In this document: positions 45,176 through 54,688 of the stretch, piece after piece
Position numbering within the stretch: the first letter of the stretch is position 1
How the letters are laid out: every line of letters begins with the position of its first letter
Assembly: GCF_014697425.1 (NCBI RefSeq)
Contig: NZ_JACJRU010000031.1
Location: 1 to 64,000 of the forward strand
Direction: 5' to 3'
Origin: Nostoc sp. FACHB-110
Lineage (GTDB): Bacteria > Cyanobacteriota > Cyanobacteriia > Cyanobacteriales > Nostocaceae
DNA length: 64,000 nt
Notes under the pieces: generated by a model
Database searches by the model: none
Told to the model about the DNA's origin: nothing
The model's input: only the letters and a program-made list of their open reading frames with translations
Translations under genes and position numbers: made by a program

Positions 45176-47581
45176 ATGCGAAAACCAAAACTCCTCTTAT
45201 TAATGGTGGGTTTGTCGTTGAGCATTTCACTGCTCATCGCGTATATTGACCCACAAAAAGTCTTCGGTCAGGTTGGTACTAACGTTCCTGACGATGCAAC
45301 ATTAGTTGCACGGCGACAAGTCGAAGTTACATCCGGCTTTGTAGTTGACCCTCCGAACCAGCCTCTTCGCCCCGCAGAGCGGTTGCGGCGTGATAATTAT
45401 GGTGATGTCGGACTTAAACCTTTAAGTACCGCAGCTCAGTTAGATAGATTGCTTTATCCTTCTGTTCCACAATCGACTCGCCAAAAATTAGTGGAAGGGG
45501 CTTCATTTTTTACTACCCCACACACTGCTGCGGAAGGTGCAGGCTCAATGGCTAACCAAACTCGATGTGCAGGTTGTCACCTGAATAACATAGAGTCGGT
45601 TTCAGGAGCAGGACTACTTACGGGTACTTCTAATGTCAGCCGTGCGGGACGTACAACTCCTACTAACTTCAGCTATACCTCAGGCGATACCCAAAATGGT
45701 GGTAAAGCTGCTGGTGAACGGTTAGATCCGGTCAACCCAGATGGTTCTGTTGACTTAAGTATCATTAGTCAAGCAGATCCTTCCTTAGATGCCAGCAATA
45801 ACACTGGAAGAGGCGCAGCTTTTACTATATTTGGCGACTTTTCACCATCCCAAGAAGCCAATAATCCAAACAAAAACAGATCATACGACCCTTTGGATGG
45901 TACTAGCAATGTCAACGGTATTGCCCAGAATTTTGGTGGTTTTGTCCAACATACCCGTCCTCCGATTAAGGAACTCAAAGAACTCGATCCGACTATCGAT
46001 TGCAAACCAGATGCTATCCCCAGCATTGCCGAAGATAAAAACCTGGTGGGTGGGATAGATCCCAAAACAGGGCTAAGTGCGAGTGGATTTCGTCGTGGTG
46101 TGGCTGAACGTGCTGGCCCTCCCTACATTGGTCGGGGATTGATGGAGGCTATTCCCACCGTAGATATTACAAGCGCGGCCGACCCAAGTGATAGCAGAGG
46201 CGGTTATTCCTCTTTGAACACTGGTTTCTTCCAATGTATTGGTGATTGTGTGACAGGTAATGTCAATATGATTGATGCCAATGCAACAGCTGATAAACCT
46301 AATGCTTTAGCTGCTGGAGTTGGCAGGTTCGGCTTACGTGCTAATGGTGCAGAAATGCTCCAATTTATCATTGGGGGCTTGCAAGGTGAGCTTGGTCTGA
46401 CTAGCTTGGCTAACAATACAGAGATTAATATTGCTGACCCCTCTATTGCTCCTTACAATAAAAACTGCCGAAATCCAGTAACTGATCCTGAGTTTCATCT
46501 GAGTACACCGTTTAGTGAGCGCAACTTCTTGCGTTTGACTGCTCCCCCAGAATTTGGCCCTAATCTCTTAACTGTGCTAAATTCCAAAGATCCTTCTCAA
46601 CCAATCAAGGGTAATAGCCCAGCTGCCAGAGTACAAAGAGGAGCAGAGCTTTTTGGTATCGATTTATTGGCTTTTTCTAATCGGATGATTCCTGGCCGGA
46701 TGCCTAGTGGTGGTGATGGTCTGGATGTCCATGCCATTAACCAGACAGATAAATTTGTGGGTTGTGTAACTTGTCATACACCCGTTCAAAGAACTGGTAA
46801 ATCACCTGCTGATGGCGACCCAGCTTTGGGTTCTGATGCTGCAAAAGTTGTGGATATTCTCAGCTACCGTTGGGCGCCAATTTTCTCAGATTTGATTCTG
46901 CATAAAGGCCCCACGATTGATGCGGAACGGTTTGCACCAACTCCACGCGATCCAATTATCATCAGACGCGCTAAAGTTGTGAAACGCGATCGCAATGGTA
47001 AAGGTCAAGATGATGCTCGTGGAGGTAATTTCGTTCAGGCTTACATGACCTACGATTTGCCACGGAACTTAACTGATGACATCTTCTCTAACCGCAAAGC
47101 AACTGCTAAGGGTGAAGAGTTCCGCACACCACCGTTGATGGGTATTGGTAAGGTTGGCCCACCATTTTTACATGATGCTCGCGTTTATTTGAGTACCTTA
47201 ACTCGGAACTTAACTCCTGCGGGTACTGTAACTACTAATAGTGAAGTCACCAATGCACCTTTAGTAGTTCGTTCAGTCGATGAAGCGATTTTAGCCGCGA
47301 TTGAATTACATGACTTACCTGCACCAGATGATTCTACTAAGACTTCCAAACTGCCTGGTGGCGGATGTCCTGTTCCTCCAGATGGCAAAGTCACCAATAA
47401 AATTGGCAATGTCATCAACTACAACTTATATGGCGCACCAGCTAAAGATGTGATTTGCCCGCCATATAATAGTCAGCTTTCGACTACTAATCGCAGTGAA
47501 GCACGGGAAGTTATTGCTCGTTTCCGTTCACTGACACCTGATGATCAACAAGCAATGATTGATTTCTTGAAAGAGTTGTAA
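45176..47581 (+). CDS. di-haem oxidoreductase-family c-type cytochrome, 801 aa
   Basis: Two CXXCH motifs, CAGCH (near residue 135) and CVTCH (near residue 530), plus the ending TPPLMGIGKVGPPFLHDARV, place this in the di-haem oxidoreductase (DHOR) group related to di-haem peroxidases. A signal sequence (LLLLMVGLSLSISLLIAYID) sends it to the periplasm or lumen. A peroxidase-like or thiol-oxidising role is possible but untested. At 801 residues it is longer than many DHOR proteins, with a Pro/Asn-rich middle. No ribosome-binding site is seen before the ATG. A clear terminator follows. Confidence 0.8.
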   Translation: MRKPKLLLLMVGLSLSISLLIAYIDPQKVFGQVGTNVPDDATLVARRQVEVTSGFVVDPPNQPLRPAERLRRDNYGDVGLKPLSTAAQLDRLLYPSVPQSTRQKLVEGASFFTTPHTAAEGAGSMANQTRCAGCHLNNIESVSGAGLLTGTSNVSRAGRTTPTNFSYTSGDTQNGGKAAGERLDPVNPDGSVDLSIISQADPSLDASNNTGRGAAFTIFGDFSPSQEANNPNKNRSYDPLDGTSNVNGIAQNFGGFVQHTRPPIKELKELDPTIDCKPDAIPSIAEDKNLVGGIDPKTGLSASGFRRGVAERAGPPYIGRGLMEAIPTVDITSAADPSDSRGGYSSLNTGFFQCIGDCVTGNVNMIDANATADKPNALAAGVGRFGLRANGAEMLQFIIGGLQGELGLTSLANNTEINIADPSIAPYNKNCRNPVTDPEFHLSTPFSERNFLRLTAPPEFGPNLLTVLNSKDPSQPIKGNSPAARVQRGAELFGIDLLAFSNRMIPGRMPSGGDGLDVHAINQTDKFVGCVTCHTPVQRTGKSPADGDPALGSDAAKVVDILSYRWAPIFSDLILHKGPTIDAERFAPTPRDPIIIRRAKVVKRDRNGKGQDDARGGNFVQAYMTYDLPRNLTDDIFSNRKATAKGEEFRTPPLMGIGKVGPPFLHDARVYLSTLTRNLTPAGTVTTNSEVTNAPLVVRSVDEAILAAIELHDLPAPDDSTKTSKLPGGGCPVPPDGKVTNKIGNVINYNLYGAPAKDVICPPYNSQLSTTNRSEAREVIARFRSLTPDDQQAMIDFLKEL

Positions 47582-47628
47582 AGCTTCTCCAATTAATCAG
47601 AAGTTGAGTATTGGATAACTTAGTTATG

Positions 47629-47655
47629 GGGACGTGATCAAAACGTCCCTTTTTT
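47629..47655 (+). terminator. Rho-independent terminator after the di-haem gene
   Basis: GGGACG (47629-47634) pairs with CGTCCC (47644-47649) around a 9-base loop, followed by six T residues. Confidence 0.9.
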
Positions 47656-47772
47656 CATGATAAATATGAGTTCTGAAGTTGAAAGCAGGTGCTATTATTA
47701 TCTCTGCATACTGAAAGTCAATCTTGGTAGACACATATCTTGCACAAGAGCGACGCAAACGAATAAATATCT

Positions 47773-48777
47773 ATGCCCACTACCACCTGGAATCGTCATC
47801 ACGTAATTTCCCTAGCTGATTTTACTACTGCTGAATACAATACTGTTTTGCAAACAGCAGCGAGTTTTCGAGAAGTACTATCACGGCGAACAAAGAAAGT
47901 TCCAACTTTGCAAGGACAGGTAGTGGCAAATTTATTTTTTGAACCGTCTACCCGTACTCGTAGTAGTTTTGAACTGGCTGCTAAACGTTTAAGCGCCGAT
48001 ACCTTAAACTTTGCAGCTTCAACTTCTTCAATGACTAAGGGCGAGACAATTCTCGATACAGCAAAAACTTATTTGGCGATGGGTACTGATATTATGGTCA
48101 TCCGCCATAAAGAAGCAGGTGTACCAAATGCCATCGCCCAAGAAATGGATCGTTTAGGGGTGCGAGTTAGTATCTTGAATGCAGGTGATGGTCAACACGA
48201 ACATCCTTCCCAAGCATTGCTGGATTTATTTACTATCTGTACTTTAATTGATCCAGAAAATCCCCACATTGAAATGTTAGCAGGGAAAAAAATTGCGATC
48301 GTGGGTGATATTTTACATTCTCGTGTCGCGCGATCGAATATTTGGAGCTTGATTGCTAGCGGCGCACAAGTGCATCTGGCTGCACCACCTACCTTGTTAC
48401 CCAAATTATTTGCTGAGTATATATATCAAGAGACAACCGATACACTCAAGGGTCAATTATTTTTGCATTGGCAACTAGAACCAGCCTTGCAGGATGCTGA
48501 TTTTGTAATGACTTTGCGTCTGCAAAAAGAAAGAATGACTGCACATTTATTGCCAAGTTTGCGAGAATATCATCAGTTATTTGGGATTACTCGCCAAAAG
48601 TTGCAGCTGTGCAAACCTGATGTCAAAGTTTTACACCCTGGCCCAGTCAATCGCGGTGTCGAAATTAGCTCTGATTTAATGGATGACCCAGAATTTAGCT
48701 TAATTCAGGCCCAAGTAACTAGTGGTGTAGCGGTACGGATGGCACTGCTGTATTTGATTGGTAGTGGTAAGGTTTAA
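47773..48777 (+). CDS. pyrB: aspartate carbamoyltransferase, catalytic subunit
   Basis: PyrB condenses carbamoyl phosphate with aspartate in the second step of pyrimidine synthesis. The carbamoyl-phosphate motif EPSTRTRSSFE, the HPSQALLD motif, and the C-terminal HPGPVNRG are complete. At 334 residues it has normal length. No pyrI regulatory gene is adjacent. pyrD lies at 55.5 kb, in a different transcription unit. The ATG at 47773 gives the family start MPTTTWNRHHVIS. Confidence 0.97.
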   Translation: MPTTTWNRHHVISLADFTTAEYNTVLQTAASFREVLSRRTKKVPTLQGQVVANLFFEPSTRTRSSFELAAKRLSADTLNFAASTSSMTKGETILDTAKTYLAMGTDIMVIRHKEAGVPNAIAQEMDRLGVRVSILNAGDGQHEHPSQALLDLFTICTLIDPENPHIEMLAGKKIAIVGDILHSRVARSNIWSLIASGAQVHLAAPPTLLPKLFAEYIYQETTDTLKGQLFLHWQLEPALQDADFVMTLRLQKERMTAHLLPSLREYHQLFGITRQKLQLCKPDVKVLHPGPVNRGVEISSDLMDDPEFSLIQAQVTSGVAVRMALLYLIGSGKV

Positions 48778-48798
48778 TCAGAGGTGTAAGAAAAATAA

Positions 48799-51072
48799 TT
48801 AACCTCCTTCATGAAAAATTTCCTGCAACCTGAGCAATAATTCATTGACTGTGTAGGGCTTGGACAAAAATTTATTGACACCAGTTTTCATGATTTCTCC
48901 TAACTTAGTTTTAGACATGAGTCCACTGGTAGCAATAATTTTGACTTGGGGATTAATTTTTTGTAAGGTACGGATAGCGGTTAATCCATCTAAGGAAGGC
49001 AGCATAATATCCATTAGCACGACACTAATTTTATCGGCATGTTTGGCGTATTGGGCGATCGCCTCAATGCCATCACTAGCAATTAAAGTTTTATAGTGAT
49101 GCGTTTCTAATGATGTTCTGGTAATTTCTTGAATCGAAGGTTCATCATCCACAATCAGAACTAATTCTCCGTGACCTGTTTGGGGTAATATTTCGGTTTT
49201 GCTTAAGGTTTCCGTTTCCCCCACAGCTGGTAGATAAACTCGAAAGCAAGTACCATTACCTACTTGGCTTTGGACACTGACAAAGCCACCATGACTTTTC
49301 ACAATTCCCAGAACCGTTGAAAGTCCTAAGCCTGTACCTTGTCCGACGGCTTTAGTAGTAAAAAATGGCTCAAAAATTCGATCTAAAATTTCCTCAGGAA
49401 CGCCAATACCTGTGTCGCAGACACTAATCACTATGTAGGGGCCAACCTTGGCATCTAGGTTCATCTGGACATAATTTGCATCGATCCATAAATTTTCGGT
49501 AGTTATAGTTAAACTCCCACCATCGGGCATGGCATCACGGGCGTTAACGCAGAGATTCATCAAAACTTGATGGAGTTGGGTACTATCTCCTGAAACCATC
49601 CACAAGTCGTGGGATAAGTCTAGGCGCACTTCAATCGATTTGGGTAAGGTCTCTTTTAAAATCTTGGCTACTTCGACAATTAAGTGTCTTGGTTGCAAGT
49701 TGATCCTTTGCCCTTCCACACCGCGTGCAAAGGATAATACTTGTTTAACTAAGTCTGCGCCTCGTTTGGCATTAATTTCTAAAATTTCTAACAAATGTTG
49801 GGTGCGCTCGTCAGCATCGGGGAATTTTAATGGTAAGAGTTGCGCCCCCGCTAAAATTGGTGTGAGGATATTGTTGAGGTCGTGGGCGATACCACTAGCT
49901 AAGGTTCCGATACTTTCCATTCGCTGGGCGCGAAATAGTTGGGATTCTAGGCGCTTTTTGTCAGTAATATCTGTATCAACAGTCAAGATTGATTGCGGTC
50001 TTCCTTGAGAATCACAGACCAAACTCCAGCGACTAGCAACTAAGACTTCTTTACCGGTTTTGGTTAACTTTGTTAATTCACCTTGCCAGTTACCTTTACT
50101 AATCACATTTAACCAAGCTGCTTCCGATTCTGGGCATGGTTCATTAAACAATAACTCACTGGCATTTTTTCCCCAGGCTTCTTGTGCTGGCCAACCATAG
50201 AGATTTTCTGCACCTTTATTCCAAAAAAGGATTGTATTTTCTAAGTCGCGTACACAAATAGCATCGGTGGTAATATCTAATAATGCTGCTTGTTCGCGGA
50301 TTTTTTTTTCAGCTTGTTTGCGATCGCTAATGTCGATACTCGCACAAGTTATCCCTTCAATATCTTGCGACTCATTGCGTAACGGCTCAACAGTCAAATC
50401 ATAGTAGCGAATGCCTTGGGGCGTATTGAGCGATACTTCGGCTCTTGTACCTATACCAGTACTCAACACACTATTTTTAATCTTAGTTAAATTTTGCGCA
50501 TCTTCGGCGGGGATAAGTTCTGAGTCATGTTTGCCCAACATATCTTCTGTTGTCCACCCAGAAATTGAGTTATACACCCAGGTGTAGCGCAAATCTCGAT
50601 CTTGATTGAAAACAAAAATCGGCGAATTTTTTAGAGCAACGCGAAATCGCTCTTCACTTTGGCGTAGGGCATCTTCAATACGTTGACGCTCAATCGCATA
50701 GCGCATAGAACGCACTAATAAATCACCCGTTACTTGCCCTTTAACTAGATAATCTTGCGCTCCTTCTTGCATGGCGCGCAATGCTAAAGTTTCATCATCT
50801 AAACCTGTAAGTACGATAATTGGGGTAGCTTTGGCTTGGCGAGTAGCACTTAAAAAAGTTCCAATACCTTGACTATCAGGAAGAGACAGGTCTAACAATA
50901 TAACATCAAAATTATCATGCACTAACAAGTGAAGTGCTTCCGATAGTCGCTCTACAGGACGCAACGCTACTTTTGCTGTGTTGACTTCCTTTAATAACTC
51001 CTGTAACAGAAATACATCACCAGGGTTATCTTCTACTAATAAGACTTTGATTAATTCTCCTGCCATTGCCAT
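48799..51072 (-). CDS. hybrid histidine kinase (REC-PAS-PAS-HisKA-HATPase-REC), 757 aa
   Basis: Order of domains: receiver (about 1-125, VLLVEDNPGD and VILLDLSLPD), two PAS domains (about 140-260 and 265-385), HisKA with H-box GTLASGIAHDLNN, ATPase domain (CDTGIGVP, GTGLGLSTVLGIV), and a terminal receiver (LVLIVDDEPS, VVLMDIMLPSLDG). No membrane segment, so it is cytosolic. Its ATG overlaps the stop of the upstream response regulator by one base (51072), so it is the third gene of a coupled phosphorelay operon. Confidence 0.9.
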   Translation of the reverse strand: MAMAGELIKVLLVEDNPGDVFLLQELLKEVNTAKVALRPVERLSEALHLLVHDNFDVILLDLSLPDSQGIGTFLSATRQAKATPIIVLTGLDDETLALRAMQEGAQDYLVKGQVTGDLLVRSMRYAIERQRIEDALRQSEERFRVALKNSPIFVFNQDRDLRYTWVYNSISGWTTEDMLGKHDSELIPAEDAQNLTKIKNSVLSTGIGTRAEVSLNTPQGIRYYDLTVEPLRNESQDIEGITCASIDISDRKQAEKKIREQAALLDITTDAICVRDLENTILFWNKGAENLYGWPAQEAWGKNASELLFNEPCPESEAAWLNVISKGNWQGELTKLTKTGKEVLVASRWSLVCDSQGRPQSILTVDTDITDKKRLESQLFRAQRMESIGTLASGIAHDLNNILTPILAGAQLLPLKFPDADERTQHLLEILEINAKRGADLVKQVLSFARGVEGQRINLQPRHLIVEVAKILKETLPKSIEVRLDLSHDLWMVSGDSTQLHQVLMNLCVNARDAMPDGGSLTITTENLWIDANYVQMNLDAKVGPYIVISVCDTGIGVPEEILDRIFEPFFTTKAVGQGTGLGLSTVLGIVKSHGGFVSVQSQVGNGTCFRVYLPAVGETETLSKTEILPQTGHGELVLIVDDEPSIQEITRTSLETHHYKTLIASDGIEAIAQYAKHADKISVVLMDIMLPSLDGLTAIRTLQKINPQVKIIATSGLMSKTKLGEIMKTGVNKFLSKPYTVNELLLRLQEIFHEGG

Positions 51073-51518
51073 TACTCCGGTGGCAGTTTTACGATCGCAA
51101 ACCAGAAGTTTTCTATAGATTGTACAATTTTTACGAACTGATCAAAATCCACCGGTTTAGTAATATAACAATTAGCAGCTAAATTATAAGCTCTGAGAAT
51201 ATCTTCTTCCGATTGAGAAGTTGTCAGCACAACCACAGGGATTCGCTTGAGATGGTCATCAGATTTAATTTCTGCCAGTACCTCCCTACCATCTTTTCTG
51301 GGTAAGTTTAAATCTAACAATACAATATCAGGATGAGGTTTTTTGGCGTAGTTATTTTGCTTGCGTAAAAATGCCATAGCCTCCACACCATCTTCAACAA
51401 CATTTAGGTTAATTGAGATTTTGCTATCTTGTAGAGCAATGCGTGTAAGTTCAGCATCCCCAGGATTGTCTTCGACTAACAAAACCTCAATTGGCATAAT
51501 ATTTGGTGGATGATTCAC
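51072..51518 (-). CDS. Rcp1-type single-domain response regulator, 148 aa
   Basis: A stand-alone receiver: acidic pair in VEDNPGDAEL, phospho-acceptor Asp in VLLDLNLPRKDG, Thr in VVLTTS and Lys in ITKPVDF. Regulators of this type (Rcp1, CheY-like) serve cyanobacterial phytochromes. The frame starts at a GTG overlapping the kinase stop by four bases (GTGA); an ATG seven codons in (51497, MPIEVLLVEDN) is equally plausible. It sits between a photoreceptor-like kinase and a hybrid kinase with a one-base overlap to the latter. Confidence 0.9.
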   Translation of the reverse strand: MNHPPNIMPIEVLLVEDNPGDAELTRIALQDSKISINLNVVEDGVEAMAFLRKQNNYAKKPHPDIVLLDLNLPRKDGREVLAEIKSDDHLKRIPVVVLTTSQSEEDILRAYNLAANCYITKPVDFDQFVKIVQSIENFWFAIVKLPPE

Positions 51519-53722
51519 GATTGTTGATCTGCTTGATCTGGAATTGTGAAATAGAAGTTCGAGCCTTCACCCGGTTCTGACTCAACCCAGATACGTCCGC
51601 CGTGACGTTCTATAATTTTCTTACAAATTGCCAAACCAATACCAGTACCCGGATACTTACTTCTACCATGTAAACGCTGAAAGATGACAAAAATACGTTC
51701 AGCGTATTGTGATTCTAAGCCAATGCCATTATCACTAACGGAGAATAGCCAGTATTGGGGAGTGGAAAGAGGAAAGGTGGCTGGGGGCTGGGGGCTGGGG
51801 GCTGAGGATAAATTTTCTCTCCCCTGCTCCCCTGCTTGTGTTGCGACTGCGCTAATATGAATGCGTGGTGGTAGTTCTCGGCGAAATTTGATGGCGTTAC
51901 CGATGAGGTTTTGCAAGACTTGTGTTAGTTGTATAGGGTCGCCTGTGATGACAGGTAAAGGGTTATAGGTAATTTCTGCACCACTATCTTCGATCGCTAA
52001 TTTGAGGTTAGCGATCGCCTGGGCTAAAATCTCTGTACAATCAACTTGTACAAAAGGTTGTCCGCGCGTACTCACTCGGGAATAGTTCAACAAGTCGTTG
52101 ATCAGGTTTTGCATCCGCCGCGCCCCATCTACGGCATAGTTAATAAACTGATCAGCAGTTTCATCAAGTTGGTTGCTGTATTTCCTTTCTAGTAGTTGCA
52201 AATAACTTGTCACCATCCGCAATGGTTCTTGCAAATCGTGAGAAGCAACATAAGCAAACTGTTCTAATTCGGAATTAGAACGTGCTAATTCTTGAACGTT
52301 GCGGGTTTGTTGTTCTAATAGTTGTGCTTGGGATAAAGCTATGCCAATTTGATTAGCTAACTGAAGCAATAATTGGGTTTCAAATTGATTCCAGTGGCGT
52401 TGATGGGCGCACTGATGGGCAATTAATAAGCCCCAAATGCCATCTCGAATCAGAATTGGAACTACGAGGTTAGCCTTGACACCAAACTGTCGCAGAAATT
52501 CTTTATGGCAGTCTTGAATGTCGGCTTTTTCAATATCTAAAATGGCACTGATGCGTCCTTGACGATATTTCTCTATGTAATTTTGTTGAAAACAAGGGTC
52601 GAGGATGTCTTGTCCTAAAACTACAGGCCAACCAGGTAAAACCGCTTCTTGCACTACTGTACCTGAACCATCAGGCCAAAGCCGAAAAATTAATACTCGG
52701 TCAGCTTGCAGCAGTTGTTGTACTTCTTTAACTGTAGTTTCGAGTATTTCTTCTAATTGGAGTGATTCTCTTATTTTGAGCGTAATTTCGGCAAATAATT
52801 GCGATCGCAAATTTTGGCGTTTTAATTCTTCCTCTACTTGCTTGCGTTCGGTGACATCTGATGTTACACCAATCATCCGAATTGGCTGATTATCGGCATC
52901 ATAAATGACTTTACCGCGTGCTAATATCCAGTGAATGCTGTTATTTGGCCAAATGCAGCGATATTCAGCTTCATAATCGCTGTGATCCTCTATGGCTTGT
53001 CTGACCGACTCTTGCATATAAGAGCGATCGTCAGGATGAATGCATTCTAACAATGTACTGTAGGTAAAATCGGCTTCTGGCTCCCGACCAAAGTTAAGAT
53101 TACATTGGTTGGATGTTGATAACTCCATAGTTTTGATTTCAAGTTGCCAAGAACCAAGTTTTGCAGATTGTAATGCAAGCTTCAGCCTTTGCTCACTTTC
53201 ACGCAAAAACTCCTCAGTTTGCTGTCTTTGGGCTAAATTTCGCCTGAGTTCTAATTGGCTAATGACCTGTTCCCCTAAAGCCTGCAAAGCTTCTAGTTGT
53301 TGTTGATTGAGTTCTCTAGGTGATGGGTCAATGGCACAGAGTGTACCTAATATTTGTCCATCTGGCGAAATTAGCGGTACACCAGCATAAAAACGCACGT
53401 AAGGATAGCCTGTGACAACGGGATTTGCCGCGTATTCTGCATTTTCTAGAGTATCTTGGATGACTACTATCTCCTTGCGTTCTAAGCAAAGATAAGATAA
53501 CCCAACATTACGGGGCATTTCTGGCACATCTATACCTAGTTTGGCTTTAAACCACTGACGATTTTCATCAATGAAATTCACCAAGGCGATGGAAGTACCA
53601 CAAATAAAGGCTGCTAATCGAGCCAGATTGTCATAAGCGGGTTCTGGTTGAGTGTCTAAAATTTGATATCGGCGTAAAGCTTCTAACCTCGCCTGCTCAG
53701 AATTATACGATTCAGGTTGCAT
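51515..53722 (-). CDS. DXCF-type cyanobacteriochrome sensor histidine kinase (GAF-PAS-GAF-HisKA-HATPase), 735 aa
   Basis: Domains: an ordinary GAF (about 20-160), PAS (about 175-295), a phytochrome-like GAF (about 315-470), HisKA with His495 in VASHDLQEPL, and ATPase (NLIGNAIKF, DNGIGLE, GTGIGLAICK). The second GAF has both marks of a DXCF cyanobacteriochrome: DPCF (375-378, Cys377) and the canonical bilin cysteine in DCH (Cys405), followed by VKANLVVPI. Blue/green-type photocycling is therefore predicted. A Gln/Pro-coding heptamer repeat lies in the ATPase domain at about 51780-51807. It heads the operon. Confidence 0.85.
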   Translation of the reverse strand: MQPESYNSEQARLEALRRYQILDTQPEPAYDNLARLAAFICGTSIALVNFIDENRQWFKAKLGIDVPEMPRNVGLSYLCLERKEIVVIQDTLENAEYAANPVVTGYPYVRFYAGVPLISPDGQILGTLCAIDPSPRELNQQQLEALQALGEQVISQLELRRNLAQRQQTEEFLRESEQRLKLALQSAKLGSWQLEIKTMELSTSNQCNLNFGREPEADFTYSTLLECIHPDDRSYMQESVRQAIEDHSDYEAEYRCIWPNNSIHWILARGKVIYDADNQPIRMIGVTSDVTERKQVEEELKRQNLRSQLFAEITLKIRESLQLEEILETTVKEVQQLLQADRVLIFRLWPDGSGTVVQEAVLPGWPVVLGQDILDPCFQQNYIEKYRQGRISAILDIEKADIQDCHKEFLRQFGVKANLVVPILIRDGIWGLLIAHQCAHQRHWNQFETQLLLQLANQIGIALSQAQLLEQQTRNVQELARSNSELEQFAYVASHDLQEPLRMVTSYLQLLERKYSNQLDETADQFINYAVDGARRMQNLINDLLNYSRVSTRGQPFVQVDCTEILAQAIANLKLAIEDSGAEITYNPLPVITGDPIQLTQVLQNLIGNAIKFRRELPPRIHISAVATQAGEQGRENLSSAPSPQPPATFPLSTPQYWLFSVSDNGIGLESQYAERIFVIFQRLHGRSKYPGTGIGLAICKKIIERHGGRIWVESEPGEGSNFYFTIPDQADQQS
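51779..51808. repeat. CTGGGGG heptamer repeat inside the kinase gene
   Basis: Tandem copies CTGGGGG CTGGGGG CTGGGGG CTGAGG lie in frame in the ATPase domain, coding (minus strand) a Ser-Pro-Gln-Pro-Pro-rich loop between the N box and the DNGIGLE motif. An STRR-type repeat has apparently expanded inside coding DNA without breaking the frame. Confidence 0.75.
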
Positions 53723-53967
53723 TGATTTTTTGGGAAAAACTGAGAAAAATGATTTGATTCAAATTTTGATTGATTGAATATTGGCTAACTTTACTCAAAA
53801 AAATAACCGGGTTTATATTGATATAGGAATAATTTAAATTCAGTTTAATTTTTGAAGACAAGAGCGATCGCATTATCTTGCAACTTTTCTCATACTTCAT
53901 TCTAGTATAGGGAAAAAAGACCAGAGAGTAGGGAAAAAACACCCAATTCCCCACTCACTAATTTCTC

Positions 53968-54612
53968 TTAAACTGTTGCTAAAACTGTCGCGTGCAACTT
54001 CGCAATTAACTCATTCAAATTACCTGTATTAATCCGATAACTTAAAGGATGAGCAATCAACCTGGCTGTGCTGTGATATAAAGTCTCAATTTCTACTAAG
54101 CCATTTTCGCGTAAAGTCCGGCCAGTAGAAACCAAATCTACAATTGCTTCTGACATTCCCGTAATTGGCCCTAGTTCTACAGATCCATAAAGGGGTACAA
54201 TTTCCACAGGTAAATCTAGACTGTGAAAATATTCACGGGCGCAATTAACATATTTAGAAGCCACCCGACTGTGTGGGGGTAAATCTAAAGGTGATTTATA
54301 AGGACTCGATTCTTTCACCGCAACCGACATCCGACAACCACCAAACTGCAAGTCAACTAATTGTGCCACTTGTGGCTGTTTTTCTCTTAGCACATCATAA
54401 CCAATAATTCCCAACTGCGCCTGACCATACTCTACATAAACAGGCACATCTTGTCCCCTTACCAACAATCCTTTTGCTTGACTGCTAGCATCAAGAATCT
54501 GAAGTTGGCGATTTCCAGAATCTAAAAAAGCACTAAAATCCAACCCTACAGATTGCAGCAGACGGATGCTATTTTTGAGGAGTTCCCCTTTTGGTAGTGC
54601 AACAGTCAACAT
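53968..54612 (-). CDS. hisG: ATP phosphoribosyltransferase, short form
   Basis: HisG couples ATP and PRPP in the first step of histidine synthesis. At 214 residues it is the short form, which lacks the C-terminal regulatory domain and needs HisZ (not present here). Motifs include LPKGELLKNSIRL, the DVPVYVEYGQAQLGIIG region and the PRPP loop EAIVDLVSTGRTLRENGL. The start ATG at 54612 is 76 bases from the divergent regulator gene, so the two share a promoter region. Confidence 0.95.
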   Translation of the reverse strand: MLTVALPKGELLKNSIRLLQSVGLDFSAFLDSGNRQLQILDASSQAKGLLVRGQDVPVYVEYGQAQLGIIGYDVLREKQPQVAQLVDLQFGGCRMSVAVKESSPYKSPLDLPPHSRVASKYVNCAREYFHSLDLPVEIVPLYGSVELGPITGMSEAIVDLVSTGRTLRENGLVEIETLYHSTARLIAHPLSYRINTGNLNELIAKLHATVLATV

Positions 54613-54688
54613 TCTCTTTCTTGATATCCTTAGCGTGTTAGCAGTTCATTTATTATTGAGAATAGCTCGATTGCTTACCTCAAGCAGC

